Assembly: GCA_004210455.1 (NCBI GenBank)
Contig: SEFA01000013.1
Location: 34,839-98,838 of the forward strand
Reading direction: 5' to 3'
Origin: Rubrivivax sp.
GTDB lineage: Bacteria > Pseudomonadota > Gammaproteobacteria > Burkholderiales > Burkholderiaceae_C
DNA length: 64,000 nucleotides
Shown here: piece by piece, positions 1 to 9,296 of the stretch
Layout of the letters: every line of letters begins with the position of its first letter
Numbering within the stretch: position 1 is the stretch's first letter
Notes under the pieces: model-generated
Databases searched by the model: none
What the model was told of the DNA's origin: nothing
What the model saw: only the letters and a program-made list of their open reading frames with translations
Program-made: the position numbers and the translations under genes

Positions 1-1403
1 ACCAGATTGGGATGTAAGTGCGTCTCTGGCTCGTCAAGAATGACGAGGGTGCCTTCGTCGATGTAGCTCAGGAAGTTGACCGCGAATCTGAAGAAGACCC
101 GGTGCCCGGAGCTGAGCTCGATCCATTCGTCATGGGATCGGAATCTCACTTCCCGCTCGAAATCCACAGCCGCCAACACGGTCAACTGTTGCTTCTCGCC
201 ACGTGATTGAATTTTCTGAAGACTGATCCAGTACTCACCATCATCTTCAAGAACGCCAGAAAGCGTCTTGGCGGATGGGGTGAGAGGAATCATCGTGCTC
301 GCACCGATGTGCTGGGTCAGTGCCGTGGTCAGCAAGGTCAAACGACTCTTCTCTTCCGGTCCCAGCCCATCCGTGCTTCTGAAGATGTCGATTAGCAGGC
401 GAGTCGCGTTGTTTGGCTGCGTCGGCAAAGCGGCCGTTGAAATCGACGCTCGTTGAGCGTCTCCATTGCGATCGTTCAGATTCGCGAACACGTATTCAAA
501 CGAAGCCTCGGGACGCGTATTCGCCGGGAAGCTGGATCCGCCATCAAAAGAGAAGCAGAGCACCCTGCGGAAGTTCGGACCTTCAAAGGTGGATGCCTCG
601 CGCGTCGACGAAGGCGTGCTGTTGAAGCTTGTTCCAGTATCAATGTTTTCTGTGCGGCGCCCCAGTTCGAGAACGAGTTCTCGCAGCAGTCGTGTCTTCC
701 CGCAGCCGTTCTTTCCTATCAGGCAGTGGATTCGATCATCGATGACCGAAGAGTCGCCCTTGAGGAACGTTCCAGTGAACGTGTGCGGACCTCCCTGGAA
801 TCCATTGAGATGACAGCAGAAGCGGAAGTCCTGCTTGGCGTCTTCCAGCAGTTCTGGCGGGTTCGCGAGCAGATAGCGGCCGCCTCGATGCAGGGCCTGA
901 TAAGCGGAGCCTCGGCGCATGAAGCCCAGGGAAAAGCCCTCGGAGCGCATGAGCGCGCTCGATGTCTCTTTGTCGAGGAGATCGATCTCCGTCAAGCTCA
1001 ACAGCTCATTGAAAGCCGCGAGTATCTGGCGGCGCTCGGCCTGATCGGCGACAAGCGCCGCGAGGTCACGATAAGCGTTGGCACCTTGGAGCAGAGTGAT
1101 GAAGCGAGGACGCCCTGCCTCGTCCAAAGGGGAGATCGAGGCGGCTGGTTCTTTGGCGGGAATCATGGTGTCCAGCCATGATGCAAAGCTGTATCCGGAC
1201 GGCGCGATCTTTGTCCAGTCGATCGGCATGACCAATGCACGGCGGACAAACGGTTCGCTTTGATTCGGTAGCTGAATGCTCAGCAGCGCGTGGTAGTTGT
1301 GGCTGAAATCGTTCCAGTTGATGTCCGTGGGCGTCAATGTGACTGACGGTTCATTGGGATTGAAGCTTTTGCCGGGACGGGCGAGATAGAGTGCAATGTC
1401 CAT
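1..1403 (-). CDS. AAA/ABC-type ATPase, C-terminus cut by window edge
   Basis: This gene runs off the left edge; 467 codons are visible. The start ATG is preceded by AAAAGGGAG five bases upstream. About 225 residues of unrecognised N-terminal sequence come first, then a Walker A motif GKNGCGKT (Lys236), about 220 further residues, and a Walker B ILDEPETHLHP (Asp457-Glu458) with the downstream His typical of the ABC/SMC/OLD-like class. The motif layout is that of soluble ATPases such as AAA_15/AAA_21 proteins, often found in defence or toxin-antitoxin settings, but the effector end, if any, lies outside the window. GC content is near 55%, well below the neighbours, which suggests recent acquisition. 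It is divergent from the module that follows. ATPase assignment is firm; the biological role is not known. Confidence 0.85.
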   Translation of the reverse strand, partial: MDIALYLARPGKSFNPNEPSVTLTPTDINWNDFSHNYHALLSIQLPNQSEPFVRRALVMPIDWTKIAPSGYSFASWLDTMIPAKEPAASISPLDEAGRPRFITLLQGANAYRDLAALVADQAERRQILAAFNELLSLTEIDLLDKETSSALMRSEGFSLGFMRRGSAYQALHRGGRYLLANPPELLEDAKQDFRFCCHLNGFQGGPHTFTGTFLKGDSSVIDDRIHCLIGKNGCGKTRLLRELVLELGRRTENIDTGTSFNSTPSSTREASTFEGPNFRRVLCFSFDGGSSFPANTRPEASFEYVFANLNDRNGDAQRASISTAALPTQPNNATRLLIDIFRSTDGLGPEEKSRLTLLTTALTQHIGASTMIPLTPSAKTLSGVLEDDGEYWISLQKIQSRGEKQQLTVLAAVDFEREVRFRSHDEWIELSSGHRVFFRFAVNFLSYIDEGTLVILDEPETHLHPNL

Positions 1404-1551
1404 GTCGACTCCCTTTTCATCTTTATTCTTGAACGCCCAGTCTATGGGCTGATCGGATGCCGACCGGGCTTGTCTGTTCGATCAGTGGCTCGCACCGGCT
1501 AGACTCACGTTGGTAGTCACCCACAACGATTCGATCAGGGAGCGGGCCAGC

Positions 1552-2964
1552 ATGACGCTGACCATGGAGGGCGTGCTGGCGCTGGCGCCGGACGAGGCAT
1601 CGGCGAAGGCCGCGCGAGGGCTGACCTCGCCGGCCAAATGGCCGTTGCTCGGCGCCGATGACGCCGCCGTCTGGGGCGAATGCCAGGGCAGCGGCTCCAA
1701 GCCTTACCAGACGCAGGTCGACCTCAGCGGTCCCGCCTTCCGCTGCTCCTGTCCCAGTCGGAAATTCCCCTGCAAGCACGGCCTCGCGCTGCTGATGCTG
1801 AGGGCGCAGGACGCCTCCCGCTTCGCCGCCGCGGAGCCCCCCGCCTGGGTCGCCGAATGGATCGCTTCACGCGGCGAACGCGCGCAGAAGAAGGAAGAGC
1901 GCGACCAGAAGGCCGTCGAGCGCGCGACCGAGCGCGCCGCGCAGATCGCCGACGGCGTCGATCCCGCGCAGGCGGCGTCGGCGCTTGCCGATCCCGACAA
2001 CGCGCTCAAGCGCGAGTCGCAACGGTGGCGTCGCATCGAGGAAGCGTCCGCTGAACTGCAGCGCTGGCTCGGCGATCAGATCGGTCGCGGACTCGGCGCG
2101 CTCGACGACGCGGCGATCCGCGGCTGGCGCACGATGGCGGCGCGCATGGTGGATGCCCAGGCGCCCGGCCTCGGCCAGCGCATCGCCGCCGCCGCGGACG
2201 GATGGCGCGTCGGCGCCGACTGGCCGGAACGCACGCTCTCACGCCTCGGTCTGCTGCAGCTCGCCTGCGAGGGCCTCGCCCGTCGCGAGACGTTGCCGGA
2301 GCCCGTTCAAGCCGATCTGCGCACCGTCTGCGGCTGGCCGCTCGACCAGGCCGAGGTGCTCGCGGCCGGGGAGCGCGTCGCCGACCGCTGGGCGGTCCTC
2401 GGTGTGATCGTCGAGGAGCGCGAAGGCCGCCTGAATGAGCGCCGCGTCTGGCTGCACGGCGAGCGCTCGGGCCGGCGCGCGTGGCTGCTCGATCACGCGC
2501 ACGGCGGCCGTGGTTTCGAAGGCATGTGGCTGCCCGGCATCGCCGCGGATCTGACGCTCGCCTTCTATCCCGGCAACGCCCCGCTGCGCGCACTGATCGC
2601 CGACGCTTCGCCACCGCCGGAGCCCGAGGGTTCCGTCAACACGGTGCGTCTTGCCGGATCCGAATCCTGGCAGGACGAATGGCAGCGCGTGGCCGAACGC
2701 GTGGCCGCCCATCCCTTCGCGATGCTGCATCCGGTCGTGCTCGCGAACGCGACGCCGGTCGCCGCCGATGCCGGCCCCCATCTGACCGCCGATCACCGCG
2801 CCGTGCCGCTGCTGGTTGGTGATGCCGACTGGTGGTCGCTGATGGCCGTCGCCGGCGGTCATCCACTCGCCGTCATGGGCGAATGGGACGGCCGTGCGTT
2901 GCGCCCGCTCACCGCCTGGCAGTCTGGAACGAAGGGCCCCGTGTGGTCGAGGAGTGCCGCATGA
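1552..2964 (+). CDS. SWIM zinc-finger protein (YehQ-like)
   Basis: The protein has 470 residues and begins at an ATG nine bases after GGGAG; a GTG at 1510 is an alternative start. Residues 65-76 hold the SWIM zinc-binding pattern C65-x-C67 ... C74-x-H76 (sequence CSCPSRKFPCKHG). SWIM fingers bind DNA or proteins. A charged, probably coiled region follows at about 105-170, and the C-terminal 280 residues are not recognised. It is the first gene of a five-gene unit and overlaps the next gene by ATGA, implying translational coupling. In E. coli the SWIM protein YehQ sits beside the MoxR ATPase YehL and VWA protein YehP, so the same module is inferred here. The function is unknown. Confidence 0.85.
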   Translation: MTLTMEGVLALAPDEASAKAARGLTSPAKWPLLGADDAAVWGECQGSGSKPYQTQVDLSGPAFRCSCPSRKFPCKHGLALLMLRAQDASRFAAAEPPAWVAEWIASRGERAQKKEERDQKAVERATERAAQIADGVDPAQAASALADPDNALKRESQRWRRIEEASAELQRWLGDQIGRGLGALDDAAIRGWRTMAARMVDAQAPGLGQRIAAAADGWRVGADWPERTLSRLGLLQLACEGLARRETLPEPVQADLRTVCGWPLDQAEVLAAGERVADRWAVLGVIVEEREGRLNERRVWLHGERSGRRAWLLDHAHGGRGFEGMWLPGIAADLTLAFYPGNAPLRALIADASPPPEPEGSVNTVRLAGSESWQDEWQRVAERVAAHPFAMLHPVVLANATPVAADAGPHLTADHRAVPLLVGDADWWSLMAVAGGHPLAVMGEWDGRALRPLTAWQSGTKGPVWSRSAA

Positions 2965-4586
2965 GCGCCTGGAAGCCGCTGCTGCCCGTGGCGATGGTGG
3001 GGACGGACCGACAGTCCGGTCCTCTGCCCGAATGGCCCGGTGAGATCGGCGCGCTCGTTGCACAAGTCGGTCAAGTCGTGTCGCCCGGACAGGCTGCGCC
3101 TGGCACGCAGGCCGCGCCGCCCGCCAGTGTCGTCGAGGGACCGGCGGGTCAGGTCTTGCGCACGATGGCCGTCATCGCGACTTGCGACGCCGCGGGCACG
3201 CAGGACCGCATCTGGACCGCACCGCCCACGGAACCTGCGGCCGTCGACCGTCTCGCGGTCGTTCCCGAGCGCCTCGATGGGATCGAGGGCGTCGCCGGCT
3301 CGCCGCGCACGCTATTGCGCTGGGCGCTGACCGAAGCGCCCACGCGACTTCAGCAGTTGGCGTTCGTGGCACTGGCCGAGGCGGATCTGCGCCTGCCCGA
3401 GATGCTGCTGCCGCTGGCGCTGGACGCCGGACGACGCGCCGTCGCACTGCGCGCGCCGTTGCTGCCGGTGCTCGGCGAGCGCGGGCTGTGGCTGGCGCGT
3501 CAGCGCGAGGACTGGCATTACGCCGCGGGTGCCGGCGGTGACGCGCCCGGCGAGACCCAGTGGACCGACGGCACGCTGGAGCAACGCCGTGCCTTCCTTG
3601 CCCGCGAGCGGGCCGCCGACGCCGCCGCGGGGCGACGACGCCTGGAGGCCGCGCTGACGGAACTCTCCGCGAAGGAGCGCGCCGATCTGGTGGCACAACT
3701 GGCGGTCGGACTCGAGATGGACGACGAGTCGCTCCTCGATCGGCTGCGCGCCGACCGCAGCCGTGAGGTGCGCGACGTCGCGCTCGCCCTGCTGCTGCGC
3801 CTGCCCGATGCCGCCCATCCACGACGCGCCGTCGAGCGGCTCTCTCCGCTGCTGCGCCGCGAGCGCGCGCTGCTCCGCCAGCACTGGGTCATCGATGCGC
3901 CCGAAGCCGCGGGCGCCGACTGGGCGTCCGATCAGATCGTCATCGCGCGCTCGTCCACCGAGAAGCTCGGCGAACGCGCCTGGTGGCTCTATCAACTGGT
4001 GCGCCAGGTGCCGCTGGACTGGTGGACCACCACGACAGGGATGACGCCCGCCGAACTGCTCGGCTGGGCGATCAAGACCGATTGGGCCGACGCCCTGGTG
4101 CGCGGATGGTTCGACGTTCTCTCCGCGACGGGCGAGATCGACTGGTGCGAAGCCTTCCTCGAGACGCAGACCCCGCTGCAGACGCATCAGGCGGCGCAGG
4201 CGCTCCAATGGCTGCCGCAGGTCCGTCGCGAACGCCACTGGCTGCGACACCTGCAACAGGGCGCCTTGCCGCTGTCGGCGCTCGTCGCCGCGGCGAGCGG
4301 CGGCGAGACGCTCGGCGCGGAGCTCTCGCAGGCGATGACCGGCCAACTGCTGTCGCGCGCCCGCGCCGGGACGCTGAAGGACGACTACGCCGTCCGCGCG
4401 ATGCTGGTCGACTTCGGCGCGGTCGTGCATGCCGACAGCCTCTCCGCCTACGCCTCGCTGGCCGACATCCGCGCCGCCGACGAAACCGCCGCCCACGCGG
4501 AGCAGCTGCAGGCCGTCGCGCAGACGGCCGCGCTGCGCCGCGCCCTGCTCGCCCTCTCACCCGATCCGACCCCGAGGACCTCATGA
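2961..4586 (+). CDS. DUF5691-type protein of the yeh-like module
   Basis: This is a 541-residue soluble protein starting MSAWKPLLPVAMVGTDRQ, an N-terminus that I recognise from DUF5691 proteins. The body looks largely alpha-helical, with Leu/Ala/Arg-rich segments resembling HEAT-like repeats around residues 120-330 and a Trp-rich stretch around 330-420. No catalytic motif is visible. Both ends overlap neighbours by ATGA, so its amount is tied to the SWIM protein upstream and the MoxR ATPase downstream. In other genomes this family travels with the MoxR/VWA pair, which suggests a scaffold or adaptor role, but that is inference. Confidence 0.75.
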   Translation: MSAWKPLLPVAMVGTDRQSGPLPEWPGEIGALVAQVGQVVSPGQAAPGTQAAPPASVVEGPAGQVLRTMAVIATCDAAGTQDRIWTAPPTEPAAVDRLAVVPERLDGIEGVAGSPRTLLRWALTEAPTRLQQLAFVALAEADLRLPEMLLPLALDAGRRAVALRAPLLPVLGERGLWLARQREDWHYAAGAGGDAPGETQWTDGTLEQRRAFLARERAADAAAGRRRLEAALTELSAKERADLVAQLAVGLEMDDESLLDRLRADRSREVRDVALALLLRLPDAAHPRRAVERLSPLLRRERALLRQHWVIDAPEAAGADWASDQIVIARSSTEKLGERAWWLYQLVRQVPLDWWTTTTGMTPAELLGWAIKTDWADALVRGWFDVLSATGEIDWCEAFLETQTPLQTHQAAQALQWLPQVRRERHWLRHLQQGALPLSALVAAASGGETLGAELSQAMTGQLLSRARAGTLKDDYAVRAMLVDFGAVVHADSLSAYASLADIRAADETAAHAEQLQAVAQTAALRRALLALSPDPTPRTS

Positions 4587-5686
4587 CGACTTCCACCGAG
4601 ACCGCCGCCTCGCACGTCCTGCGCCGCCATGCGGAGCACCAGTTCGCCGAGGAGCTCGCCGAGCTGAAGCGCCAGGACACGCGCACGCGTCCCGAGAACT
4701 GGGCGATGTCGCCCTGGGCGGTGCTGCGCTACCTGATGGGCGGGACGCTGGAGAACGGCTTCGAGGTCAGCGCCAAGTACATCGGCGACGAACGGCTGAT
4801 GGAGATCGCCGTCGCCACGCTGGCGACCGACCGCGCGCTGCTGCTCTACGGCGTGCCGGGCACCGCGAAGTCGTGGGTGTCGGAACACCTGTCGGCGGCC
4901 GTCAGCGGCGATTCGACGCTGCTGATCCAGGGCACCGCCGGCACCGGCGAGGAACAGCTGCGCTACGGCTGGAACTACGCGCAGCTGCTGGCCAACGGGC
5001 CCAGCGAGGCGGCGCTGGTGCCCAGTCCGATGATGAAGGCGATGCGCGACGGCAAGATCGCCCGCATCGAGGAACTGACCCGCATCCCCGCCGACGTGCA
5101 GGACTGCCTGATCACCGTGCTGTCGGAGAAGACGCTGCCGGTGCCCGAGCTGGGCTCGGAGGTGCAGGCCACGCGCGGCTTCAGCGTGATCGCGACGGCC
5201 AACAACCGCGACAAGGGCGTCAACGAGCTGTCCGCCGCGCTGAAGCGCCGCTTCAACACCGTGGTGCTGCCGGTGCCGGCCAGCGAGGACGCGGAGGTGT
5301 CCATCGTCGTCAAGCGCGTGGCCGAGCTGGGCGTGTCGCTGCAGCTGCCGGCCGAGCCGCCGGCGCTCAAGGAAGTGCGGCGCATCGTCCAGATCTTCCG
5401 CGAACTGCGCAACGGTCGGACCGAGGACGGCAAGACCCAGCTGAAGTCGCCCAGCGGCACGCTGTCGACGGCGGAGGCGATTTCCGTGATCAACAGCGGC
5501 ATGGCGCTGGCCGGCCACTTCGGCGACGGCGTACTGCGCCCGCGCGATGTGGCCTCGGGCCTGCTCGGCGCGATCGTCAAGGATCCCGTGCAGGACCAGG
5601 TCGTCTGGAACGAATACCTGGAGACCGTCGTGAAGGAACGCACCGACTGGAAGGACCTGTACCGCGCCTGCCGCGAGCAGTCCTGA
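4583..5686 (+). CDS. MoxR-family AAA+ ATPase (YehL-like)
   Basis: The 367-residue protein has a Walker A motif GVPGTAKS (Lys96) and a sensor-1 segment ATANNRDKG followed by the conserved KRRFN arginine region. Where most MoxR proteins have an Asp-Glu Walker B followed by INR, this one reads RIEELTRIP, so the first acidic residue is Glu; the same RIEE variant is, from memory, typical of the YehL branch. MoxR ATPases act as chaperone-like remodelers together with VWA proteins, here encoded two genes downstream. The start is fixed by the ATGA overlap with the preceding gene. The AAA+ assignment is firm; the client protein is unknown. Confidence 0.92.
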   Translation: MTTSTETAASHVLRRHAEHQFAEELAELKRQDTRTRPENWAMSPWAVLRYLMGGTLENGFEVSAKYIGDERLMEIAVATLATDRALLLYGVPGTAKSWVSEHLSAAVSGDSTLLIQGTAGTGEEQLRYGWNYAQLLANGPSEAALVPSPMMKAMRDGKIARIEELTRIPADVQDCLITVLSEKTLPVPELGSEVQATRGFSVIATANNRDKGVNELSAALKRRFNTVVLPVPASEDAEVSIVVKRVAELGVSLQLPAEPPALKEVRRIVQIFRELRNGRTEDGKTQLKSPSGTLSTAEAISVINSGMALAGHFGDGVLRPRDVASGLLGAIVKDPVQDQVVWNEYLETVVKERTDWKDLYRACREQS

Positions 5687-5699
5687 GGCGCGGGGCGCC

Positions 5700-8069
5700 A
5701 TGAGCGATCCGGTCCACTACTTCGGCGTGCGGCACCACGGCCCGGGCTGCGCGCGCAGCCTGCTCGCCGCCTTCGAGGCGCTGAAGCCCGACTGCGTGCT
5801 CATCGAGGGGCCGCCCGAAGCGGACGGCCTCGTCGCCGCCGTGCTCGATCCCGCGATGACGCCGCCGGTGGCGCTGCTCACGCACGGGGTCGAGGAATCC
5901 GGCCGCGCGGTCTATCACCCGTTCGCGAGCTTTTCGCCGGAGTGGCAGGCCTTGCGCTGGGCCGGACTTGCCGGCGTGCCGGTGCGGTTCATCGATCTGC
6001 CGGTCGGCGTCTCGCTTGCGTTGGAGAAGGCGGGGGAGGAAGAGGAACGGCAAGCCGCCGAGGCGCCCCAGGCCGATCAGACGGGTGAAGCGGGCGAAGC
6101 GGAACAGCCCACCGAGCCGTCGACGCGTCGCGGCGATCCGCTGGACTGGCTCGCCCGCGCGGCGGGTTACGCCGACGGCGAGACCTGGTGGAATCACATG
6201 GTCGAGGAGCGCGGCGACGGCGAGGACCTGTTCGCGGCGATCTCCGAGGCGATGACCACCCTGCGCGCCGAGTCCGGCGAGGACGACACGCTGGCTCCCC
6301 GCACGCCGCGCGCCCATCGCGAGGTGCTGCGGGAGGCCCACATGCGCCAGTGCATCCGCGCGGCGCGCAAGGAGGGCTTCGAGCGCATCGCGGTGGTCTG
6401 CGGCGCGTGGCACCTGGGCGGCCTGCGGGCGGACTTCACCGCGAAGGCGGACCAGGCACTGCTGAAGGGCGTGCCCAAGCTCAAGGTCACCAGCACGTGG
6501 GTGCCGTGGACGTATCGGCACCTCGCGCGCGCCAGCGGCTACGGCGCGGGCATCCACTCGCCGGGCTGGTACGAACACCTGTGGCTGAGCGGCCAGGAAA
6601 GCCAGGACAGCAAGGCAGGTCAAGAAGGCCAGGAGGGCAAGAGCGGCCACCCGGGTGGCGGGCGCCGTCCCCGCGCGATCGGCTGGCTGGCGCGCGTCGC
6701 GCGACTGATGCGCGAGCGCGATCTCGACTGCTCGTCCGCCCACCTGATCGAGGCGGCCCGGCTGGCCGACACGCTGGCCGCGCTGCGGCAACGGCCCGCG
6801 CCGGGCCTGGACGAGTTGCACGAAGCGACGCGCACCGTCATGACGCTGGGCGACGAGGCGGTGCTCGGTTTCATCCGCGACGAACTGGTCATCGGCGACC
6901 GCCTGGGTCGCGTGCCGGCGGACGTGCCCACGGTGCCGCTGCAGCGCAATCTCGAACAACTGCAGAAGTCGCTGCGCATGAAGCCGGAGGCGACGCAGAA
7001 GACGCTCGACCTCGACCTGCGCCAGCCCAACGACCTGGCGCGCAGCCACCTGCTGCACCGGCTGCGGCTGATCGACCTGCCGTGGGGCGAGATCGCGCGC
7101 ACGGGCAAGTCCTCGCGCGGCACCTTCCACGAGGTCTGGACGCTGCAATGGCAGCCCGAGTTCGCGCTGCGCGTGATCGAGGCGAGCCGCTGGGGCCAGT
7201 CGGTCGCGCAGGCGGCGACGACCGCGGTGGCAGAGCGCTGCGGGCGGGCCACGCACCTGGCGGCGTTGGCTGAACTCGTCGATCGCGTGCTGCTGGCCGA
7301 TCTGCCGGAGGCGGTGACGATCGCGTCGCGTGCGCTGCAGGACCACGCCGCGGTCACCGGCGATGCCGATCAGCTGCTGGGCGCGCTGCCGCCGCTGGCC
7401 AACGTCTTCCGCTACGGCAACGTGCGGCAGACCGACGCGGCCCTGGTGGGCCATGTCTTCGACGGCCTGGTGACGCGCGCGGCCATCAGCCTGCCGTTGA
7501 TGGGCGATTCACTGGACGAGGCCGCGGCGGAACAGGTCCGCGACCGGGTGCTCGGCGCGCAGGCGGCGGTGGGGCTGCGGGATCCGGGCCGCCAGTCCGA
7601 GCCCTCGACGCAATGGCGCGCCGCGATCTCGCAACTGGCCGTCCGCGAAGGCGCGCACGCGCTGCTGCGCGGCCTGTGCACGCGATTGCTGCTGGACGAC
7701 GCGCTGATCACGGCGGACGACGCGGGAACGGCGATGTCGCTGCAACTGTCGCGCGCCGCGGAACCGGCCAAGGCCGCGGCGTGGCTGGACGGCTTCCTCA
7801 ACCGCAATGCCGTCGTGCTGCTGCATCACGACGGCGTCTGGCCGCTGGTCGACGCCTGGCTGGCCGGGCTCGACGACGAGCATTTCATCCGCGTGCTGCC
7901 GCTGGTGCGACGCACCTTCGGGCACTTCGACGCGGGCGAGCGACGCGACCTCGGTCAACGCGCGGCGCGCAAGGGCGCCGGGGCCGCGATGGCCGCGGCG
8001 GAATGGGACGACGCGCGCGCGGCGCTGCCGCTGCCGCTGCTGCGATGGATGCTGGGAGTGGGGGCATGA
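5700..8069 (+). CDS. DUF5682 protein (YehM-like)
   Basis: This 789-residue protein starts MSDPVHYFGVRHHGPGC and continues with a segment containing VLIEGPPEADGL, the pattern of DUF5682 proteins. The N-terminal third resembles the TraB/ChaN-like fold in motif style (GVRHHGPG; later VVCGAWHLGGL), but no catalytic function is established. Two low-complexity inserts, Glu/Ala-rich at about 112-145 and Gly/Gln/Ser-rich at about 297-322, look like flexible linkers. The C-terminal half is helical. It begins 13 bases after the ATPase and overlaps the VWA gene by ATGA. E. coli YehM occupies the equivalent position between YehL and YehP. Confidence 0.8.
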   Translation: MSDPVHYFGVRHHGPGCARSLLAAFEALKPDCVLIEGPPEADGLVAAVLDPAMTPPVALLTHGVEESGRAVYHPFASFSPEWQALRWAGLAGVPVRFIDLPVGVSLALEKAGEEEERQAAEAPQADQTGEAGEAEQPTEPSTRRGDPLDWLARAAGYADGETWWNHMVEERGDGEDLFAAISEAMTTLRAESGEDDTLAPRTPRAHREVLREAHMRQCIRAARKEGFERIAVVCGAWHLGGLRADFTAKADQALLKGVPKLKVTSTWVPWTYRHLARASGYGAGIHSPGWYEHLWLSGQESQDSKAGQEGQEGKSGHPGGGRRPRAIGWLARVARLMRERDLDCSSAHLIEAARLADTLAALRQRPAPGLDELHEATRTVMTLGDEAVLGFIRDELVIGDRLGRVPADVPTVPLQRNLEQLQKSLRMKPEATQKTLDLDLRQPNDLARSHLLHRLRLIDLPWGEIARTGKSSRGTFHEVWTLQWQPEFALRVIEASRWGQSVAQAATTAVAERCGRATHLAALAELVDRVLLADLPEAVTIASRALQDHAAVTGDADQLLGALPPLANVFRYGNVRQTDAALVGHVFDGLVTRAAISLPLMGDSLDEAAAEQVRDRVLGAQAAVGLRDPGRQSEPSTQWRAAISQLAVREGAHALLRGLCTRLLLDDALITADDAGTAMSLQLSRAAEPAKAAAWLDGFLNRNAVVLLHHDGVWPLVDAWLAGLDDEHFIRVLPLVRRTFGHFDAGERRDLGQRAARKGAGAAMAAAEWDDARAALPLPLLRWMLGVGA

Positions 8070-9289
8070 GCGCGCCAGACGACTTGACGGATCCGGCGGC
8101 CACTGTGAGCGGTCCCGCGACGACGACCGATGCGGATCGCCTGCGCCGCTGGCGCCTGGTGCTCGGCGGCGAAGCCGAAGACAGCTGCGGCGGCCTGCAC
8201 GGCGACGCGGTGGAGATGGACCAGGCGCTGAGCGCGCTCTACGGCGACGGCGGTGGCCTGGGCGACGACCGGCGCGGCGGACGCGGCAACTCCGCGCCGC
8301 GCGTGGCGCGATGGCTGGGCGACATCCGCAAGTACTTCCCGAGTTCCGTCGTTCAGGTGATGCAGAAGGACGCGCTGGAGCGCCTGAACCTGCGCGACAT
8401 GCTGCTGCAGCCGGAGATGCTGCAGGGCGTGCAGCCCGACGTCCATCTGGTCGCGAACCTCATGGCCCTGTCCCGGGTGATCCCGGCGGGCACGAAGGAC
8501 ACGGCCCGCCGCGTCGTGCGGCAGGTCGTCGACGAGTTGATGAAGCGCCTGGAGGAGCCGATGCGCGCGGCCGTGACCGGCGCGCTGGACCGCAGCCAGC
8601 GTAACCGCCGCCCGAGGCTGGCGGAGATCGACTGGCACCGCACCATCCGCGCCAACCTGCGTCACTGGCAGCCGGAGCTCCGCACGGTGGTGCCCGAGAC
8701 GCTGCACGGCTACGGGCGCAAGGCGCGACGTCCGCAGCGCGAGGTGGTGCTCTGCATCGACCAGAGCGGGTCGATGGCGAACTCGGTGGTGTACTCGAGC
8801 ATCTTCGGCGCGGTGCTCGCCTCGCTGCCTGCAGTCAGCACCAGGCTGGTCGTCTTCGACACGGCGGTGGTCGACATGACGGAGCAGCTCGACGATCCGG
8901 TCGATCTGCTGTTCGGCGTGCAACTGGGCGGCGGCACCGACATCAACGGCGCGGTGGCCTATTGCCAGTCCCTGATCCGAGAGCCGCGCAACACGATCTT
9001 CGTGCTCATCTCCGATCTGTACGAAGGCGGCGTCGAGCCGCAACTGCTGCGACGCGCGGCGGCGCTGGTCGAGAGCGGCGTGCAGTGCGTGGCCCTGCTG
9101 GCGCTGAGCGACGAAGGCGCGCCGGCCTACGACCGCGCGCTCGCGGCCAAGCTGGCGGCGCTGGGCGTGCCGTCCTTCGCATGCACGCCGGACGCTTTCC
9201 CAGGCCTGATGGCCGCGGCGATCCGGCGCGACGACATTGGCGCGTGGGCGGCAGCGCAGGGGATCGTCACGGCGGCCAAGGGCGTCTGA
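8066..9289 (+). CDS. VWA-domain protein with intact MIDAS (YehP-like)
   Basis: The 407-residue protein carries a CoxE/YehP-type von Willebrand factor A domain in its C-terminal half. The metal-ion-dependent adhesion site is complete in its first motif, D232-x-S234-x-S236 (CIDQSGSMANS), with a downstream GGGTDINGA and an SDLYEGG segment supplying the other metal ligands. The N-terminal 200 residues are helical with a Gly/Arg-rich loop near residue 70. VWA proteins pair with MoxR ATPases in metal-cofactor or complex assembly; here the partner is the ATPase two genes upstream. This is the last gene of the module, ending 7 bases from a convergent gene. Confidence 0.9.
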   Translation: MSAPDDLTDPAATVSGPATTTDADRLRRWRLVLGGEAEDSCGGLHGDAVEMDQALSALYGDGGGLGDDRRGGRGNSAPRVARWLGDIRKYFPSSVVQVMQKDALERLNLRDMLLQPEMLQGVQPDVHLVANLMALSRVIPAGTKDTARRVVRQVVDELMKRLEEPMRAAVTGALDRSQRNRRPRLAEIDWHRTIRANLRHWQPELRTVVPETLHGYGRKARRPQREVVLCIDQSGSMANSVVYSSIFGAVLASLPAVSTRLVVFDTAVVDMTEQLDDPVDLLFGVQLGGGTDINGAVAYCQSLIREPRNTIFVLISDLYEGGVEPQLLRRAAALVESGVQCVALLALSDEGAPAYDRALAAKLAALGVPSFACTPDAFPGLMAAAIRRDDIGAWAAAQGIVTAAKGV

Positions 9290-9296
9290 GACGCGC

